Positions 8,194 to 17,098 of a stretch of DNA of 39,634 nucleotides are shown here, piece by piece. Where the stretch lies: assembly GCA_029239235.1 (NCBI GenBank), contig JAQZBD010000019.1:1-39634 (forward strand). Reading direction: 5' to 3'. The notes under the pieces are model-generated. The model worked only from the letters and a program-made list of their open reading frames with translations. It did not search any database and was not told the origin of the DNA. Numbering within the stretch: the stretch's first letter is position 1; each line of letters opens with the position of its first letter. The position numbers and the translations under genes are program-made. The stretch comes from Herbinix sp. (GTDB lineage Bacteria; Bacillota; Clostridia; Lachnospirales; Lachnospiraceae).

Positions 8194-9417
8194 TTAGGAT
8201 CTGTAGTCTGCATTTATCTTGACATAGTCATAAGTCAAATCACAGCCCCAGGCAGTTGCGGTCGCGGTTCCGGATTTTAGGTCTGCGGTCGCCTTTACTT
8301 CTTTTCCAGCGAGAATCTTAGTTGCAAGCTCTTCTGAGTAATCCGTTGCCATACCGTTCTCTACCAACTGAAGTTTTCCGTCCGCACTTTCCACAAATAG
8401 ATCGACTTTTTCCGGGTCAAAGCTCACCCCGGAATAACCAAGTGCGCAGATAATTCTTCCCCAATTTGCATCGTTACCGAATACGGCTGATTTTACAAGA
8501 TTGGAGGTGATAACTGACTTACTTAGTATCACTGCCTCTTCCTCACTTGGGGCATTGATCACCTGAACCTCGAATAATTTGGTAGCACCTTCTCCGTCAG
8601 CAGCCATTTTCTTGGCCAAGCTTGTCGTCACATAATTTAAGGCTGCACAAAACTTCTCATAATCTTCATTCTTCTCTGTGATCGGTGTATTTCCCGCTAA
8701 TCCATTTGCCAATATAAATAAGGAATCATTCGTAGAGGTATCACGGTCTACACTAATCATATTAAAGGATTTCTTAACATCAGCACTTAAAGCTTCCTGT
8801 AATAAATCCTTTGAGATGGCTAGATCTGTGGTAACGACACCCAGCATCGTCGCCATATTCGGATGAATCATACCCGAGCCCTTTGCCATGCCTCCGACTG
8901 TTATCTCCTTGCCATCAACTGTGAGGGTTACTGCACATTCCTTGGAATAGGTATCGGTGGTCATGATTGCTTCTGCTGCTTTAGCTGCTGCCTCCCTACC
9001 TTGCGTTAGCTCTGAAGCTAACAGCTTAGCGCCTTCTTGAATTACAGCAATCGGCATTTGTTTGCCAATAACACCGGTTGATGCGGTATATACGAAATTC
9101 AATGGTATATTCATCGCTTCTGATACTGCTTTAGCCATTAATTCATTGTTGATATCACCCTCTGCACCGGTACATGCATTTGCTACCCCGCTATTTAAAA
9201 CCACCGCCTGAACTAATGGGCTTTCCTTTGTCAACTTCATATCCCATTTTACAGGTGCAGCTTTTACCATATTCGTGGTATAGGTTCCGGCATGCGCTGC
9301 CGGTACACTTGAGTATACCAGTGCCATATCTTTTTTTATCTTGTTCTTAATTCCGGCATATACCCCGGCTGCCTGAAATCCTTGGGCTGCGGTAACGCCA
9401 CCGTCAATTATTTTCAT
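8194..9417 (-). CDS. argJ: Glutamate N-acetyltransferase / ornithine acetyltransferase
   Basis: 407 residues from the ATG at 9417 (MKIIDGGVTAAQGF), which has GGAGG 7 bases upstream; seven codons before it in the same frame are rejected. ArgJ moves the acetyl group from acetylornithine to glutamate, closing the acetyl cycle of arginine synthesis. The autoprocessing site is visible in KGSGMIHPNMATML: the chain is cleaved before Thr190, which becomes the nucleophile. Other family features are TASTGVIGK and the late NDANWGRIICALGYSG. It is the first arginine gene of this run and is separated from argB by a repeat tract. Whether it also uses acetyl-CoA cannot be told from sequence. Confidence 0.95.
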   Translation of the reverse strand: MKIIDGGVTAAQGFQAAGVYAGIKNKIKKDMALVYSSVPAAHAGTYTTNMVKAAPVKWDMKLTKESPLVQAVVLNSGVANACTGAEGDINNELMAKAVSEAMNIPLNFVYTASTGVIGKQMPIAVIQEGAKLLASELTQGREAAAKAAEAIMTTDTYSKECAVTLTVDGKEITVGGMAKGSGMIHPNMATMLGVVTTDLAISKDLLQEALSADVKKSFNMISVDRDTSTNDSLFILANGLAGNTPITEKNEDYEKFCAALNYVTTSLAKKMAADGEGATKLFEVQVINAPSEEEAVILSKSVITSNLVKSAVFGNDANWGRIICALGYSGVSFDPEKVDLFVESADGKLQLVENGMATDYSEELATKILAGKEVKATADLKSGTATATAWGCDLTYDYVKINADYRS

Positions 9418-9539
9418 TCTTAACCTCCGTCTGCTCAAAGTGTAGAGCTTGTGTTCCTATTAAATTAGAAGATTAGCCTACTTGCATCCTCATTATAGTT
9501 CTATCTTTTTCTGTAGCTTGCTATGTGATAGACCTCAAA

Positions 9540-9968
9540 TTAATGCTCACCCTCAAAAATGGAAAACGAATAAAAATTCAACTCTTCTCGATTTATCCAG
9601 CCGAGAGATTCCCAGAATTGATTTCCATTTTCATTATCTGAAAAACAAACCAAGGATAGTTTCATGATTCCTTCCTGCTGCATTGCTGCTATCACTTTTT
9701 CTACTAGTTTTCTTCCAATGGATCTTCTTTGGCAGGAAGCCTTCACACAAGTATGGTATAAAAATCCACGTCTGCCATCGTGCCCGCTGAGAACCGTACC
9801 TATAATGCTGCCATTTTCAACTGCTACGAAATTAGTACTCGGGTTTCTGCTTATAAATTTTGCGATACCCTCCTTGGAATCATCTAGGCTTCGCAGTCCC
9901 ATACCCGGTGTCGCTTTCCATAATTGATACACTTCATCATAATCTTCCATTGTAAAATGACGTATCAA
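9540..9968 (-). CDS. GNAT-family N-acetyltransferase
   Basis: 142 residues from a TTG start at 9968 (IRHFTMEDYDEVYQLW), preceded by GGAGGTGAG at 7 bases; an upstream ATG at 10010 is in frame but lacks a ribosome site. The GNAT fold is seen in GSIIGTVLSGHDGRRGFLYHTCV (strands 2-4) and in the acetyl-CoA loop CQRRSIGRKLVEKVI, a version of the Q/RxxGxG/A motif. The C-terminal SDNENGNQFWESLGW is the usual strand 5-6 region. The substrate is unknown. It lies between maf and argJ, all on the minus strand. Confidence 0.85.
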   Translation of the reverse strand: MIRHFTMEDYDEVYQLWKATPGMGLRSLDDSKEGIAKFISRNPSTNFVAVENGSIIGTVLSGHDGRRGFLYHTCVKASCQRRSIGRKLVEKVIAAMQQEGIMKLSLVCFSDNENGNQFWESLGWINREELNFYSFSIFEGEH

Positions 9969-10063
9969 GAAACTCTCACCTCCGGCCCTCCAAACAGATG
10001 GAAAAACCATCCGGGAGAAAAATTATTTATAATTATACATCCTGATTTAATTTTATGCAATAC

Positions 10064-10675
10064 CTATTTTAATTTTTTTATATCAATCCCCTTTTGAAGC
10101 AGAACCTCATTTATCTTAGAGATGGGGAAGCCTACAATATTATAATAATCGCCTGCAATCTCTTTAATATAGATACCGAATTTCCCTTGGATTGCGTAAG
10201 CGCCAGCCTTATCCATGGGTTCTCCCGTTGCAATATAATCTAAGATTTGCTCCAGGGTAAGGGGCTGAACTGTGACCTTGGTGCTGACCGCAAAGGAGAT
10301 TCTCTCTTCAAAGCCATATCTATTCGCTATAATGATGCTAACTCCGGTTATGACATTATGAGAATCCTCAGACAGCATACTCAGCATTCGAATTGCGTCC
10401 TGCTCATCCTGAGGCTTACCAAGGGCATGCTCTCCATAAAATACCATCGTATCCGCGCCCAGAATGATCACATCCTGGTGCTCCGGATATAACTGCTGCT
10501 GTTTTTTCAACACCTCTGCTGTTTTGAGTCTGGCAATGGCTTGTACCATTTCTTCCGGTACCTTCTCCTCAACTGCCTCTTCCACATTGGATGTGATTAC
10601 CTTATAGCGTATTCCCATGGTATCCATAATTTCTTTCCTTCTCGGTGATTCCGATGCCAATATAATCTGATACAT
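10064..10675 (-). CDS. maf: Maf-like nucleoside triphosphate pyrophosphatase
   Basis: 203 residues, the normal length. Maf proteins hydrolyse non-standard or pyrimidine nucleoside triphosphates and can arrest septation when overproduced. Signatures are LASESPRRKEIM at the start, VIILGADTMV with the catalytic Asp, GKPQDEQDAIRML, and DKAGAYAIQGKFG with NIVGFP near the end. The start has AAGGAGAATAATT before ATG. The gene appears to have its own promoter (10763-10790). Confidence 0.94.
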   Translation of the reverse strand: MYQIILASESPRRKEIMDTMGIRYKVITSNVEEAVEEKVPEEMVQAIARLKTAEVLKKQQQLYPEHQDVIILGADTMVFYGEHALGKPQDEQDAIRMLSMLSEDSHNVITGVSIIIANRYGFEERISFAVSTKVTVQPLTLEQILDYIATGEPMDKAGAYAIQGKFGIYIKEIAGDYYNIVGFPISKINEVLLQKGIDIKKLK

Positions 10676-10762
10676 AATTATTCTCCTTTTCCATTCTGAG
10701 ATATATGACTTTTATAAAATTTAATCGATTAATGTTTATTATCTCTTTCAATCCTTACTTTC

Positions 10763-10790
10763 ATTATAATAATTATAATCACCATGTAAA
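10763..10790 (-). promoter_or_regulatory. Candidate promoter for maf
   Basis: Minus-strand TTTACA, 16 bases, then a perfect TATAAT, leaving an AT-rich leader of about 80 bases before maf. It accounts for part of the 310-base gap 10676-10985, in which I see no gene. Confidence 0.45.
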
Positions 10791-10898
10791 TACTTACTCA
10801 GAATTTGCTGTATAAAGTTTACCACTTCAAGGAAATGCAGCTTGAATCTTTTTTCCATTCGGTATAAAATTACAATATGTATTTTTCGAAGATTATTA

Positions 10899-10927
10899 TT
10901 TACAAACCTTTGCTTCTTAACTATAGA
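10899..10927 (+). promoter_or_regulatory. Candidate promoter for the 60-residue membrane peptide
   Basis: TTTACA, a 17-base spacer and TATAGA on the plus strand, ending about 58 bases before the ATG at 10986. Visual call. Confidence 0.35.
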
Positions 10928-10985
10928 AATCCTTAATTTATTATTTGAAAATAACCATGAATTTTATTGTTATTAGGAGGTTCTT

Positions 10986-11168
10986 ATGAAAATATCCAAA
11001 AACATTGTCCCGTCCTTGTATTTTATTGCAGCAATCTTGTTTTTTCTTTCTGCTATTATAAGTAAAAACAATATATATATTACCATTGGATACACCTTCC
11101 TTTGTATTGGCTTTCTGTTTACCATTAAGAAAAAGCCTTCATCCAAGAACAAAAATAAGAGAATTTGA
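10986..11168 (+). CDS. Small two-helix membrane protein of unknown function
   Basis: 60 residues. Two hydrophobic helices (about 9-26 and 30-48) are followed by a strongly basic tail (KKKPSSKNKNKRI), which by the positive-inside rule should be cytoplasmic. The ribosome site is perfect (TTAGGAGGTTCTT before ATG) and a promoter-like pair lies upstream, so I accept it as a real gene. I do not recognise the family. It sits alone between maf (divergent) and the argG leader. Confidence 0.65.
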   Translation: MKISKNIVPSLYFIAAILFFLSAIISKNNIYITIGYTFLCIGFLFTIKKKPSSKNKNKRI

Positions 11169-11369
11169 GGAAGCTAATCTTTACTATAACACAGCTATGT
11201 TTTATCCTATAAAATATCTTTATTTTCTTCTATCTATGAAAAGAGAAGGATAGTTACTAACTGTAAAGCCTTAACACCTAATATGATTGCAAGATGAGAC
11301 AAGCCTGATATTGTATACTATACTTCAATAAAAAATTATTGTATTTTTATACTTTTATCAAATTTCCTC

Positions 11370-11398
11370 TTGCATAATAATAAAATATGATGTATATT
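11370..11398 (+). promoter_or_regulatory. Candidate promoter for argG
   Basis: TTGCAT (11370-11375), 17 bases, TATATT (11393-11398). Transcription would begin near 11405 and give a leader of about 150 bases. The AT-rich spacer (TGCATAATAATAAAATAT) faintly resembles an ArgR/AhrC operator, but the match is too loose to call one. Confidence 0.4.
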
Positions 11399-11404
11399 TA
11401 ATCA

Positions 11405-11555
11405 CATATTAGTGGGAGCCACTACGGAACACACCTTAACCCAGGTTCCCATCACCCAGAAGCAGGGCAGAATATCAGTGCCTCAATCAGATGTATAAGC
11501 ACTTCTGATCGCTTACATTAAAAAATAAGATAACAAATTTTAGGAGGTAACATAA
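11405..11555 (+). promoter_or_regulatory. Structured leader of argG
   Basis: The gap 11169-11555 holds no gene. Its second half is GC-richer than the AT-rich first half and can fold. TGGGAGCC (11413-11420) pairs with GGTTCCCA (11444-11451). Further on, ATCAGA (11486-11491) pairs with TCTGAT (11504-11509), while TAAGC (11496-11500) pairs with GCTTA (11511-11515). The last two pairings interlock and are probably mutually exclusive, because the joining loop is one base. The ribosome site AGGAGG of argG follows at about 11542. No T-box motif is present. I cannot assign a known riboswitch class; a regulated or merely structured leader are both possible. Confidence 0.4.
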
Positions 11556-12773
11556 ATGAAAGAAAAAGTTATTCTTGCTTATTCCGGTGGTCTTGATACT
11601 ACCGCTATCATCCCTTGGTTAAAGGAAAATTACGATTATGATGTCGTATGCGTATGTATCGATGTTGGTCAGGGCAATGAGCTTGACGGCTTGGAGGAAA
11701 GAGCGGCATTATCCGGAGCAACTAAATTATACATTGAAGACGTTGTTGAAGAGTTCGTAGATGATTATGTTGTACCTTGCGTAAAAGCGAATGCAGTATA
11801 TGAAAATAAATATTTATTAGGTACTTCCATGGCTCGTCCGGTAATTGCAAAAAGACTTGTAGAAATTGCCAGAAAAGAAGGCGCTACAGCGATTTGTCAT
11901 GGTGCAACCGGCAAGGGTAATGATCAGGTACGTTTTGAATTGACCATCAAAGCACTGGCTCCTGATCTTAAGATTATTGCTCCCTGGAGAATTTGGACTA
12001 TGTCCTCCCGTGAGGAAGAGATTGAATACTGCGAGAAGCACGGTATTCATTTACCTTTTTCCGCTGATAACAGCTACTCCCGTGACCGTAACTTATGGCA
12101 CATTAGCCATGAAGGTCTTGAACTTGAGGATCCGGCAAATGCACCAAACTATGATCACTTATTAGTACTTGGTGTGGCTCCGGAGAAAGCTCCGGAAGAA
12201 GCTGAAACTCTTAGCTTATCCTTTGAAAAGGGTGTACCTACTGCTTTAAACGGCAAGAAAATGTCCGTTACTGATATCATCAAGGAATTAAATGCAATTG
12301 GCGGAAAGCATGGCGTTGGTATCGTAGATATCGTAGAAAATCGTGTTGTAGGAATGAAATCCCGTGGTGTATACGAAACTCCAGGCGGTACCATCTTAAT
12401 GGAAGCTCATACACAGCTGGAGGAATTAATTCTTGACCGCGCTACTCTTACTGCTAAGAAAGAAGTGGCCAACCGTTATGCCGATATCGTATATGAGGGA
12501 AAATGGTTTACTCCTTTAAGAGAGGCTTATCAGGCATTTGTTGATGTAACACAGGAGTATGTAACCGGCGAAGTTAAACTAAAGCTTTATAAAGGTAATA
12601 TTATTAAGCAGGGTACTACTTCACCTTACTCCTTATACAATGAGAGCATTGCTTCCTTTACGACCGGTGAGCTTTATAATCATCATGATGCAGAAGGCTT
12701 CATTAATCTCTTTGGCTTATCCTTAAAGGTACGTGCGATGAAGATGGCTGCTGTGGATGGTAAGGATTTATAG
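11556..12773 (+). CDS. argG: Argininosuccinate synthase
   Basis: 405 residues, the family norm. It joins citrulline and aspartate with ATP in the urea-cycle branch of arginine synthesis. Visible motifs are the N-type ATP pyrophosphatase loop [10 protein letters not shown] (residues 7-16), [13 protein letters not shown] for nucleotide and citrulline binding, and later [19 protein letters not shown]. The start has an ideal site (TAGGAGGTAACATAA before ATG). It is on the opposite strand from argJ-argB-argD, about 2.1 kb away, and argH does not follow; a terminator closes it as a single-gene unit. Confidence 0.97.
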   Translation: MKEKVILAYSGGLDTTAIIPWLKENYDYDVVCVCIDVGQGNELDGLEERAALSGATKLYIEDVVEEFVDDYVVPCVKANAVYENKYLLGTSMARPVIAKRLVEIARKEGATAICHGATGKGNDQVRFELTIKALAPDLKIIAPWRIWTMSSREEEIEYCEKHGIHLPFSADNSYSRDRNLWHISHEGLELEDPANAPNYDHLLVLGVAPEKAPEEAETLSLSFEKGVPTALNGKKMSVTDIIKELNAIGGKHGVGIVDIVENRVVGMKSRGVYETPGGTILMEAHTQLEELILDRATLTAKKEVANRYADIVYEGKWFTPLREAYQAFVDVTQEYVTGEVKLKLYKGNIIKQGTTSPYSLYNESIASFTTGELYNHHDAEGFINLFGLSLKVRAMKMAAVDGKDL

Positions 12774-12793
12774 GATTGATTTTTCGTAATAAT

Positions 12794-12829
12794 ACAAGCC
12801 TGTATCTAACTAAGATGCAGGCTTGTTTC
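12794..12829 (+). terminator. Intrinsic terminator after argG
   Basis: ACAAGCCTGTATC (12794-12806) pairs with GATGCAGGCTTGT (12814-12826) around a 7-base loop. The one non-Watson-Crick position is a U-G wobble on the plus transcript but a C-A mismatch on the minus, so it serves argG. The U tract is short (TTGTTTC). Confidence 0.75.
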
Positions 12830-12904
12830 AACGTTATGAAGCTTATAATTTTTATTTGCATTTATATTATAAAAACTTATTATAATTTAGCACTTCAATT
12901 CCTT

Positions 12905-13321
12905 CTAATTCGTTGTATGATGTCTAAACACCATTAATCTGCTTAATAAGTAATTACTGATTACAATTATTATATTTGAAATTATCTTAATCATCACATC
13001 ATTCTGTCCCAACACTTTGACGAAAATATACATAAGAGCCAGATCTAATAACCCGGTTAAAAGTCTGCTGCTGATAAATGCTCCAAATTCCATTGTAACT
13101 GACTTTATCGAAGTGTTTTCGCTCTTAAATACGTATTTTCTATTAGTTACATAAGCAAACATTACTGCCAGTGACCAAGCAAGAATCGTACTAGTCATTA
13201 CATTAAAGTGGCATAATCTTGAACTAATAAAATACGCAACAACATTTACTAAGGTTGTGAATACTCCGAACACAACAAATAAAATCATCTCTTTATATTT
13301 ACGATACAGGCTCTTAAACAT
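12905..13321 (-). CDS. GtrA-family membrane protein (putative polyprenyl-phosphate-sugar flippase)
   Basis: 138 residues with four membrane helices (about 12-33, 38-58, 78-100, 110-130), the standard GtrA layout. The start FVVFGVFTTLVNVVAYF and the NRKYVFKS loop between helices 2 and 3 are typical. GtrA proteins are thought to flip undecaprenyl-phosphate-linked sugars across the membrane. It follows the GT2 gene by 74 bases and YfhO further upstream, in the same direction, which suits a role in that trio. Confidence 0.88.
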   Translation of the reverse strand: MFKSLYRKYKEMILFVVFGVFTTLVNVVAYFISSRLCHFNVMTSTILAWSLAVMFAYVTNRKYVFKSENTSIKSVTMEFGAFISSRLLTGLLDLALMYIFVKVLGQNDVMIKIISNIIIVISNYLLSRLMVFRHHTTN

Positions 13322-13395
13322 ACGCCACCTCTTTGTATTTCATCACATGATTCAATCTCTTTTTTGACCTCATTTTTTCGACTCATTATTCTACC

Positions 13396-14322
13396 TTATT
13401 TTTCTTCCTTCACAATATAAATGGGTCTCTTCTTGGACTCCAGATAAGTTCTCGAAAGATAATGACCAAGAACTCCAATACAAAGCATTTGCAATCCGCC
13501 AATGAGACTGATGATACAGAACAGTGATGGCCAGCCCGAGGTCATGTCACCCCATATCATAGTTTTAACTATAATAAATATAATCAGAATAAATGCAACA
13601 AAGCAGAATAAAATCCCGATATAAGATGCTATCGTTAGAGGAATTGTTGAAAAAGCGATAATTCCATCCAAAGAGTAGAGGAATAATTTCCAAAAGGACC
13701 ATTTGGTTTCTCCAGCTACACGCTGCTCATTCACATATTCCAACCACTTAACACGAAATCCCACCCAGCTGAAGATACCTTTTGAAAACCGGTTATATTC
13801 TGACATTTCAAGAACAGCATCTACCATCTGACGTTTCATCATACGGTAATCTCTTGCACCATCTACGAATTCTGTACTGGATATTTTATTCATCAGCTTG
13901 TAAAAGCATTTTGCGAAAAAAGATCTGATCTTTGGTTCACCTTCTCTGTTCACTCTCCTCGTTGCAACACAATCATAGCCATCATTTTTTATATTATCAT
14001 ACATGGTATGAATTAATGCTGGCGGATCCTGTAGATCAACATCCATCAAAACCACATAATCACCGATGGATTTCTTTAAGCCGGCGTAGATTGCTGCTTC
14101 TTTTCCAAAGTTTCTTGAAAAAGAGACATAATGTACTCTTGGGTCTTGTCCATTTAACTCTTTCATTATTTCAGCAGTATTATCCTTAGAGCCATCATCT
14201 ATAAATATAAATTCAAATTCAAGTTGTTTTAATGCTTCTGCCACTTTACAAATTTCAATATAAAATAAAGGTAATGCTTCCTGTTCATTAAAGCATGGTA
14301 CTATCACTGATATTTTTTCCAT
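13396..14322 (-). CDS. Family-2 glycosyltransferase, CsbB/GtrB (DPM1)-like
   Basis: 308 residues from the ATG at 14322 (MEKISVIVPCFNEQEALP); a GTG three codons earlier is too close to the AAGGAAAG site. The GT-A domain has FIDDGSKDNTAEIM and the metal-binding DVDLQDPP. Two C-terminal membrane helices (about 230-255 and 265-295) match enzymes that load glucose or GlcNAc onto undecaprenyl phosphate on the inner face. YfhO lies directly upstream and GtrA directly downstream. The transferred sugar cannot be told from sequence. Confidence 0.92.
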   Translation of the reverse strand: MEKISVIVPCFNEQEALPLFYIEICKVAEALKQLEFEFIFIDDGSKDNTAEIMKELNGQDPRVHYVSFSRNFGKEAAIYAGLKKSIGDYVVLMDVDLQDPPALIHTMYDNIKNDGYDCVATRRVNREGEPKIRSFFAKCFYKLMNKISSTEFVDGARDYRMMKRQMVDAVLEMSEYNRFSKGIFSWVGFRVKWLEYVNEQRVAGETKWSFWKLFLYSLDGIIAFSTIPLTIASYIGILFCFVAFILIIFIIVKTMIWGDMTSGWPSLFCIISLIGGLQMLCIGVLGHYLSRTYLESKKRPIYIVKEEK

Positions 14323-14338
14323 ATAAGTCACACTTTCC

Positions 14339-17011
14339 TTATGTCTTTCTAATTGATTGATTATGCAACCTTGTTCTGTTTTTATCCCGGATAACTATTC
14401 CTATAAAGATTAGAAAAGCAACTGCTGATATCAAACTTCCCAGCTTTAAATATGGGGTTTCATATTTTAACGTTATATAATGCTTTCCTGCTGCCAAGGG
14501 GATGGCCATATTCTTAATATTAACTTTAAGAATTTCTGTTACTTCACCGTCCACATATGCTTTCCAACCAGTACTATAGGGAATGCTAAAAGCCATAATC
14601 CCCTTTTTCTCCAGGTCTATCTCTCCTCGAATTGTATTATTTGCCACTTCTACTAAATTCAAGGTATTGTAACTAAGTTGTTCCGCTTGGCCTTTATAAT
14701 AATTCATATCCAGACTATAGACTTCAATATTATCATAATAGAACGTTTGAGGTCCCTGAAAGGTTATTGCGACCTTTGTTTCCCCCTCCTTGCAGTATCC
14801 GAGATTTACAAGATAATTGTGTTGTCCAAAGTAGAATGAGTTATATTCGTTCCTGATAACTACCTTTTTTGTTACTCCATTTTTTCCTTTTACTTTAACT
14901 GTAGTTGTTTTATCATCATTGGTTTTTAATCTAATATTATCAAATCTAACATAAGTTTCCGTATTTGGTTTACTTTCGAACTCTAATATTAACTTTGCGC
15001 CAGATTTTTTTATTCGGAGCTTGTTCTCCTTGATTACGATATTTTTACTTGAAATGATTTTAGCATCTATTTTTTCTACTCCAAACTCCTTGTTACTATT
15101 TAATTTTTCCGCATATACACTTTCCTTATTAAGAATTACAGCGTCCATCATTGACGATTGTTTTTCTAAAGAGCTTAATTTACTATACTCCTTTTCCAGC
15201 ATATATCGATCATACATATATCCAAGCGGTAAAAAATATTGATTTTCAAAAAGATAGTAATTAACATCATCTTTCTTATCTTCCTTGATTAGCTGATAAC
15301 CGTATGGAACTGTATTTTTTTGGGTGGTCACAAAATATTTAACATGTTCTAATTCATCTAATATCGTCCGGTTATCCAAATCATCAAATCGAAATGCGGA
15401 TCTTTGATTTAATAGTTCCAGATTCTTAAAATAGGCAGTAATATTGCCATTCATAACACTGTAGTAAGCGGCTACTTCCTGAAAACCAACTCTGATTGAG
15501 TCGTTCAGTACATTTTCACCATAGGTTTCAATACGATAAAAGGAATTATCTTTCTTGCTAGGCAGGAAGGATAACGCTCCCTTTTCGGAAAAGGTTTCAA
15601 CTTTATTTTGGTCGATAAATTGATTTGCATAGTTGCTATATTTACTGGAATACAATAAATATCCGTTAAAGACAAGCGTTAAAATCACCAGCATATATAC
15701 CGTAATGATTTGTAAAAAGGGTTTATGCGAAAACCAACTTGTTTGTACGAATATAGTTAAAACAATAACACCCAGTAATATGAAAAATTCATATTTTACT
15801 GTTTTTTCTGAGGGAAAGTAAAAGGTTGCCAGCCCATAAATAATAAGAAAGCCTAATAGCATCAACTTTTCCTTCCACTCCAAACGAAATAACTTATCAA
15901 AGGTCATCGTAAATGTAAGAGCTATCAAAAAACTGATCAAAAATGTCCAACGATTTGCCAGATATGCAAATCCATTCATCATATATCCAAAGCTAGGTAT
16001 GATCAATCCCGCAAAACATAACACAAAAGCGAACTGAAGCTGCCGATACCTTTTATTACAAAATAAAATAGCTATACTTACGACCGCCACAGAAGAAAAA
16101 GTTAACAAAACCCAATACCCAGATCTCACTCCCTCTACGAACATTGCCTGCACTAGAGAGATGTAATACTCCTTGGGATAATGAAAAAAACCTGTTGCCA
16201 GTTCCGGTTTGCTATTTAACCTTCCGTTTTGCAAAAACGCGTATACCATAGGTATAAAAACAATGGAGGCCATAGCAATTCCCAGCAAATAATACCCACC
16301 AGTCCTTAACCCAGTCATTAATAACCCTAGAAAGACATTTTTTTCGTGTTTATAGTAGGTATAAAAATAACGAAATATCACATAAATCACAGCAATAATC
16401 GAAAGCATATAAAAGAAATAGAAATTACTGATTGTACTAATAAAGACCATAATTAAAAGCAAATAGGGCTTCTGTTTTCGAAGTACTTTTTCTAATCCAA
16501 GTAATATTAGAGGTAAATAAATCATAGGATTCAAGAAATAGGGATGTCTGGGCCCTGCAAAATTCGCATATCCGCAAAAAACATAGATCAAAGCTCCAAG
16601 ACTGACTCCAACCCCCCTCTTTCCCCAATAGCTGCAAAATAGAATAAAGCTGATTCCTGCCAGATAAAACCGTAGCAAGACCAGTATGTTATATAGAGTA
16701 GCCCCATTTTCCGGAGTCATAAATACTGTTAATAAGGCTAATGGATCCCCTAATGCATAATAATGTAAGGTTGTAATCGTATCAAAGCCCAACCCAAGTT
16801 GATAATCAATCATAGGAAAGCCTTGTCCGGTTAATATTCCCCTTAGCAGCTTTCCATAATATTGGAGAATTGGATAATGCTGATATAGACCATCCATGTG
16901 CCATACAAAGGATTTGTCTTTTAGAATAAACGGGAGAAACACAACTGGTAATAAGAGTAAAAACGAAATGGTATATATTAAATATACGTTTTTAGTTGAT
17001 GTCTTTTTCAA
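14339..17011 (-). CDS. yfhO: YfhO-family membrane glycosyltransferase (GT-C-like)
   Basis: 890 residues with a TTG start at 17011 that has AGAGGT 8 bases upstream. About a dozen or more membrane helices fill residues 8-480. A large extracytoplasmic region (about 490-855) follows, and a last helix (about 858-878) comes before a basic tail. The first outer loop HMDGLYQHYPILQYY and MIDYQLGLGFDTIT are characteristic of YfhO, whose acidic first loop resembles the catalytic site of GT-C enzymes. In Bacillus and Listeria such proteins decorate lipoteichoic acid using sugar-lipid made by a CsbB-type GT2 enzyme. The stop is 16 bases before the GT2 start. Confidence 0.9.
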   Translation of the reverse strand: MKKTSTKNVYLIYTISFLLLLPVVFLPFILKDKSFVWHMDGLYQHYPILQYYGKLLRGILTGQGFPMIDYQLGLGFDTITTLHYYALGDPLALLTVFMTPENGATLYNILVLLRFYLAGISFILFCSYWGKRGVGVSLGALIYVFCGYANFAGPRHPYFLNPMIYLPLILLGLEKVLRKQKPYLLLIMVFISTISNFYFFYMLSIIAVIYVIFRYFYTYYKHEKNVFLGLLMTGLRTGGYYLLGIAMASIVFIPMVYAFLQNGRLNSKPELATGFFHYPKEYYISLVQAMFVEGVRSGYWVLLTFSSVAVVSIAILFCNKRYRQLQFAFVLCFAGLIIPSFGYMMNGFAYLANRWTFLISFLIALTFTMTFDKLFRLEWKEKLMLLGFLIIYGLATFYFPSEKTVKYEFFILLGVIVLTIFVQTSWFSHKPFLQIITVYMLVILTLVFNGYLLYSSKYSNYANQFIDQNKVETFSEKGALSFLPSKKDNSFYRIETYGENVLNDSIRVGFQEVAAYYSVMNGNITAYFKNLELLNQRSAFRFDDLDNRTILDELEHVKYFVTTQKNTVPYGYQLIKEDKKDDVNYYLFENQYFLPLGYMYDRYMLEKEYSKLSSLEKQSSMMDAVILNKESVYAEKLNSNKEFGVEKIDAKIISSKNIVIKENKLRIKKSGAKLILEFESKPNTETYVRFDNIRLKTNDDKTTTVKVKGKNGVTKKVVIRNEYNSFYFGQHNYLVNLGYCKEGETKVAITFQGPQTFYYDNIEVYSLDMNYYKGQAEQLSYNTLNLVEVANNTIRGEIDLEKKGIMAFSIPYSTGWKAYVDGEVTEILKVNIKNMAIPLAAGKHYITLKYETPYLKLGSLISAVAFLIFIGIVIRDKNRTRLHNQSIRKT

Positions 17012-17062
17012 GTTTTTATACCTCTGTCAAATAATAGTTATATCAATACTCTTTCGGAATCC

Positions 17063-17089
17063 GCTCTTGCTTAATGATAAAACAAGAGC
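17063..17089 (-). terminator. Weak hairpin between YfhO and the hydrolase gene
   Basis: GCTCTTG (17063-17069) pairs with CAAGAGC (17083-17089) around a 13-base loop, 10 bases upstream of the hydrolase stop on the plus coordinate and therefore outside that gene. No U tract follows on either strand. It may be a weak terminator-like or processing hairpin only. Confidence 0.25.
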
Positions 17090-17098
17090 TATCCTTCA

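Noticed and set aside
11405..11555. T-box leader for argG
   Set aside because: The conserved T-box sequence and a following terminator are both absent.
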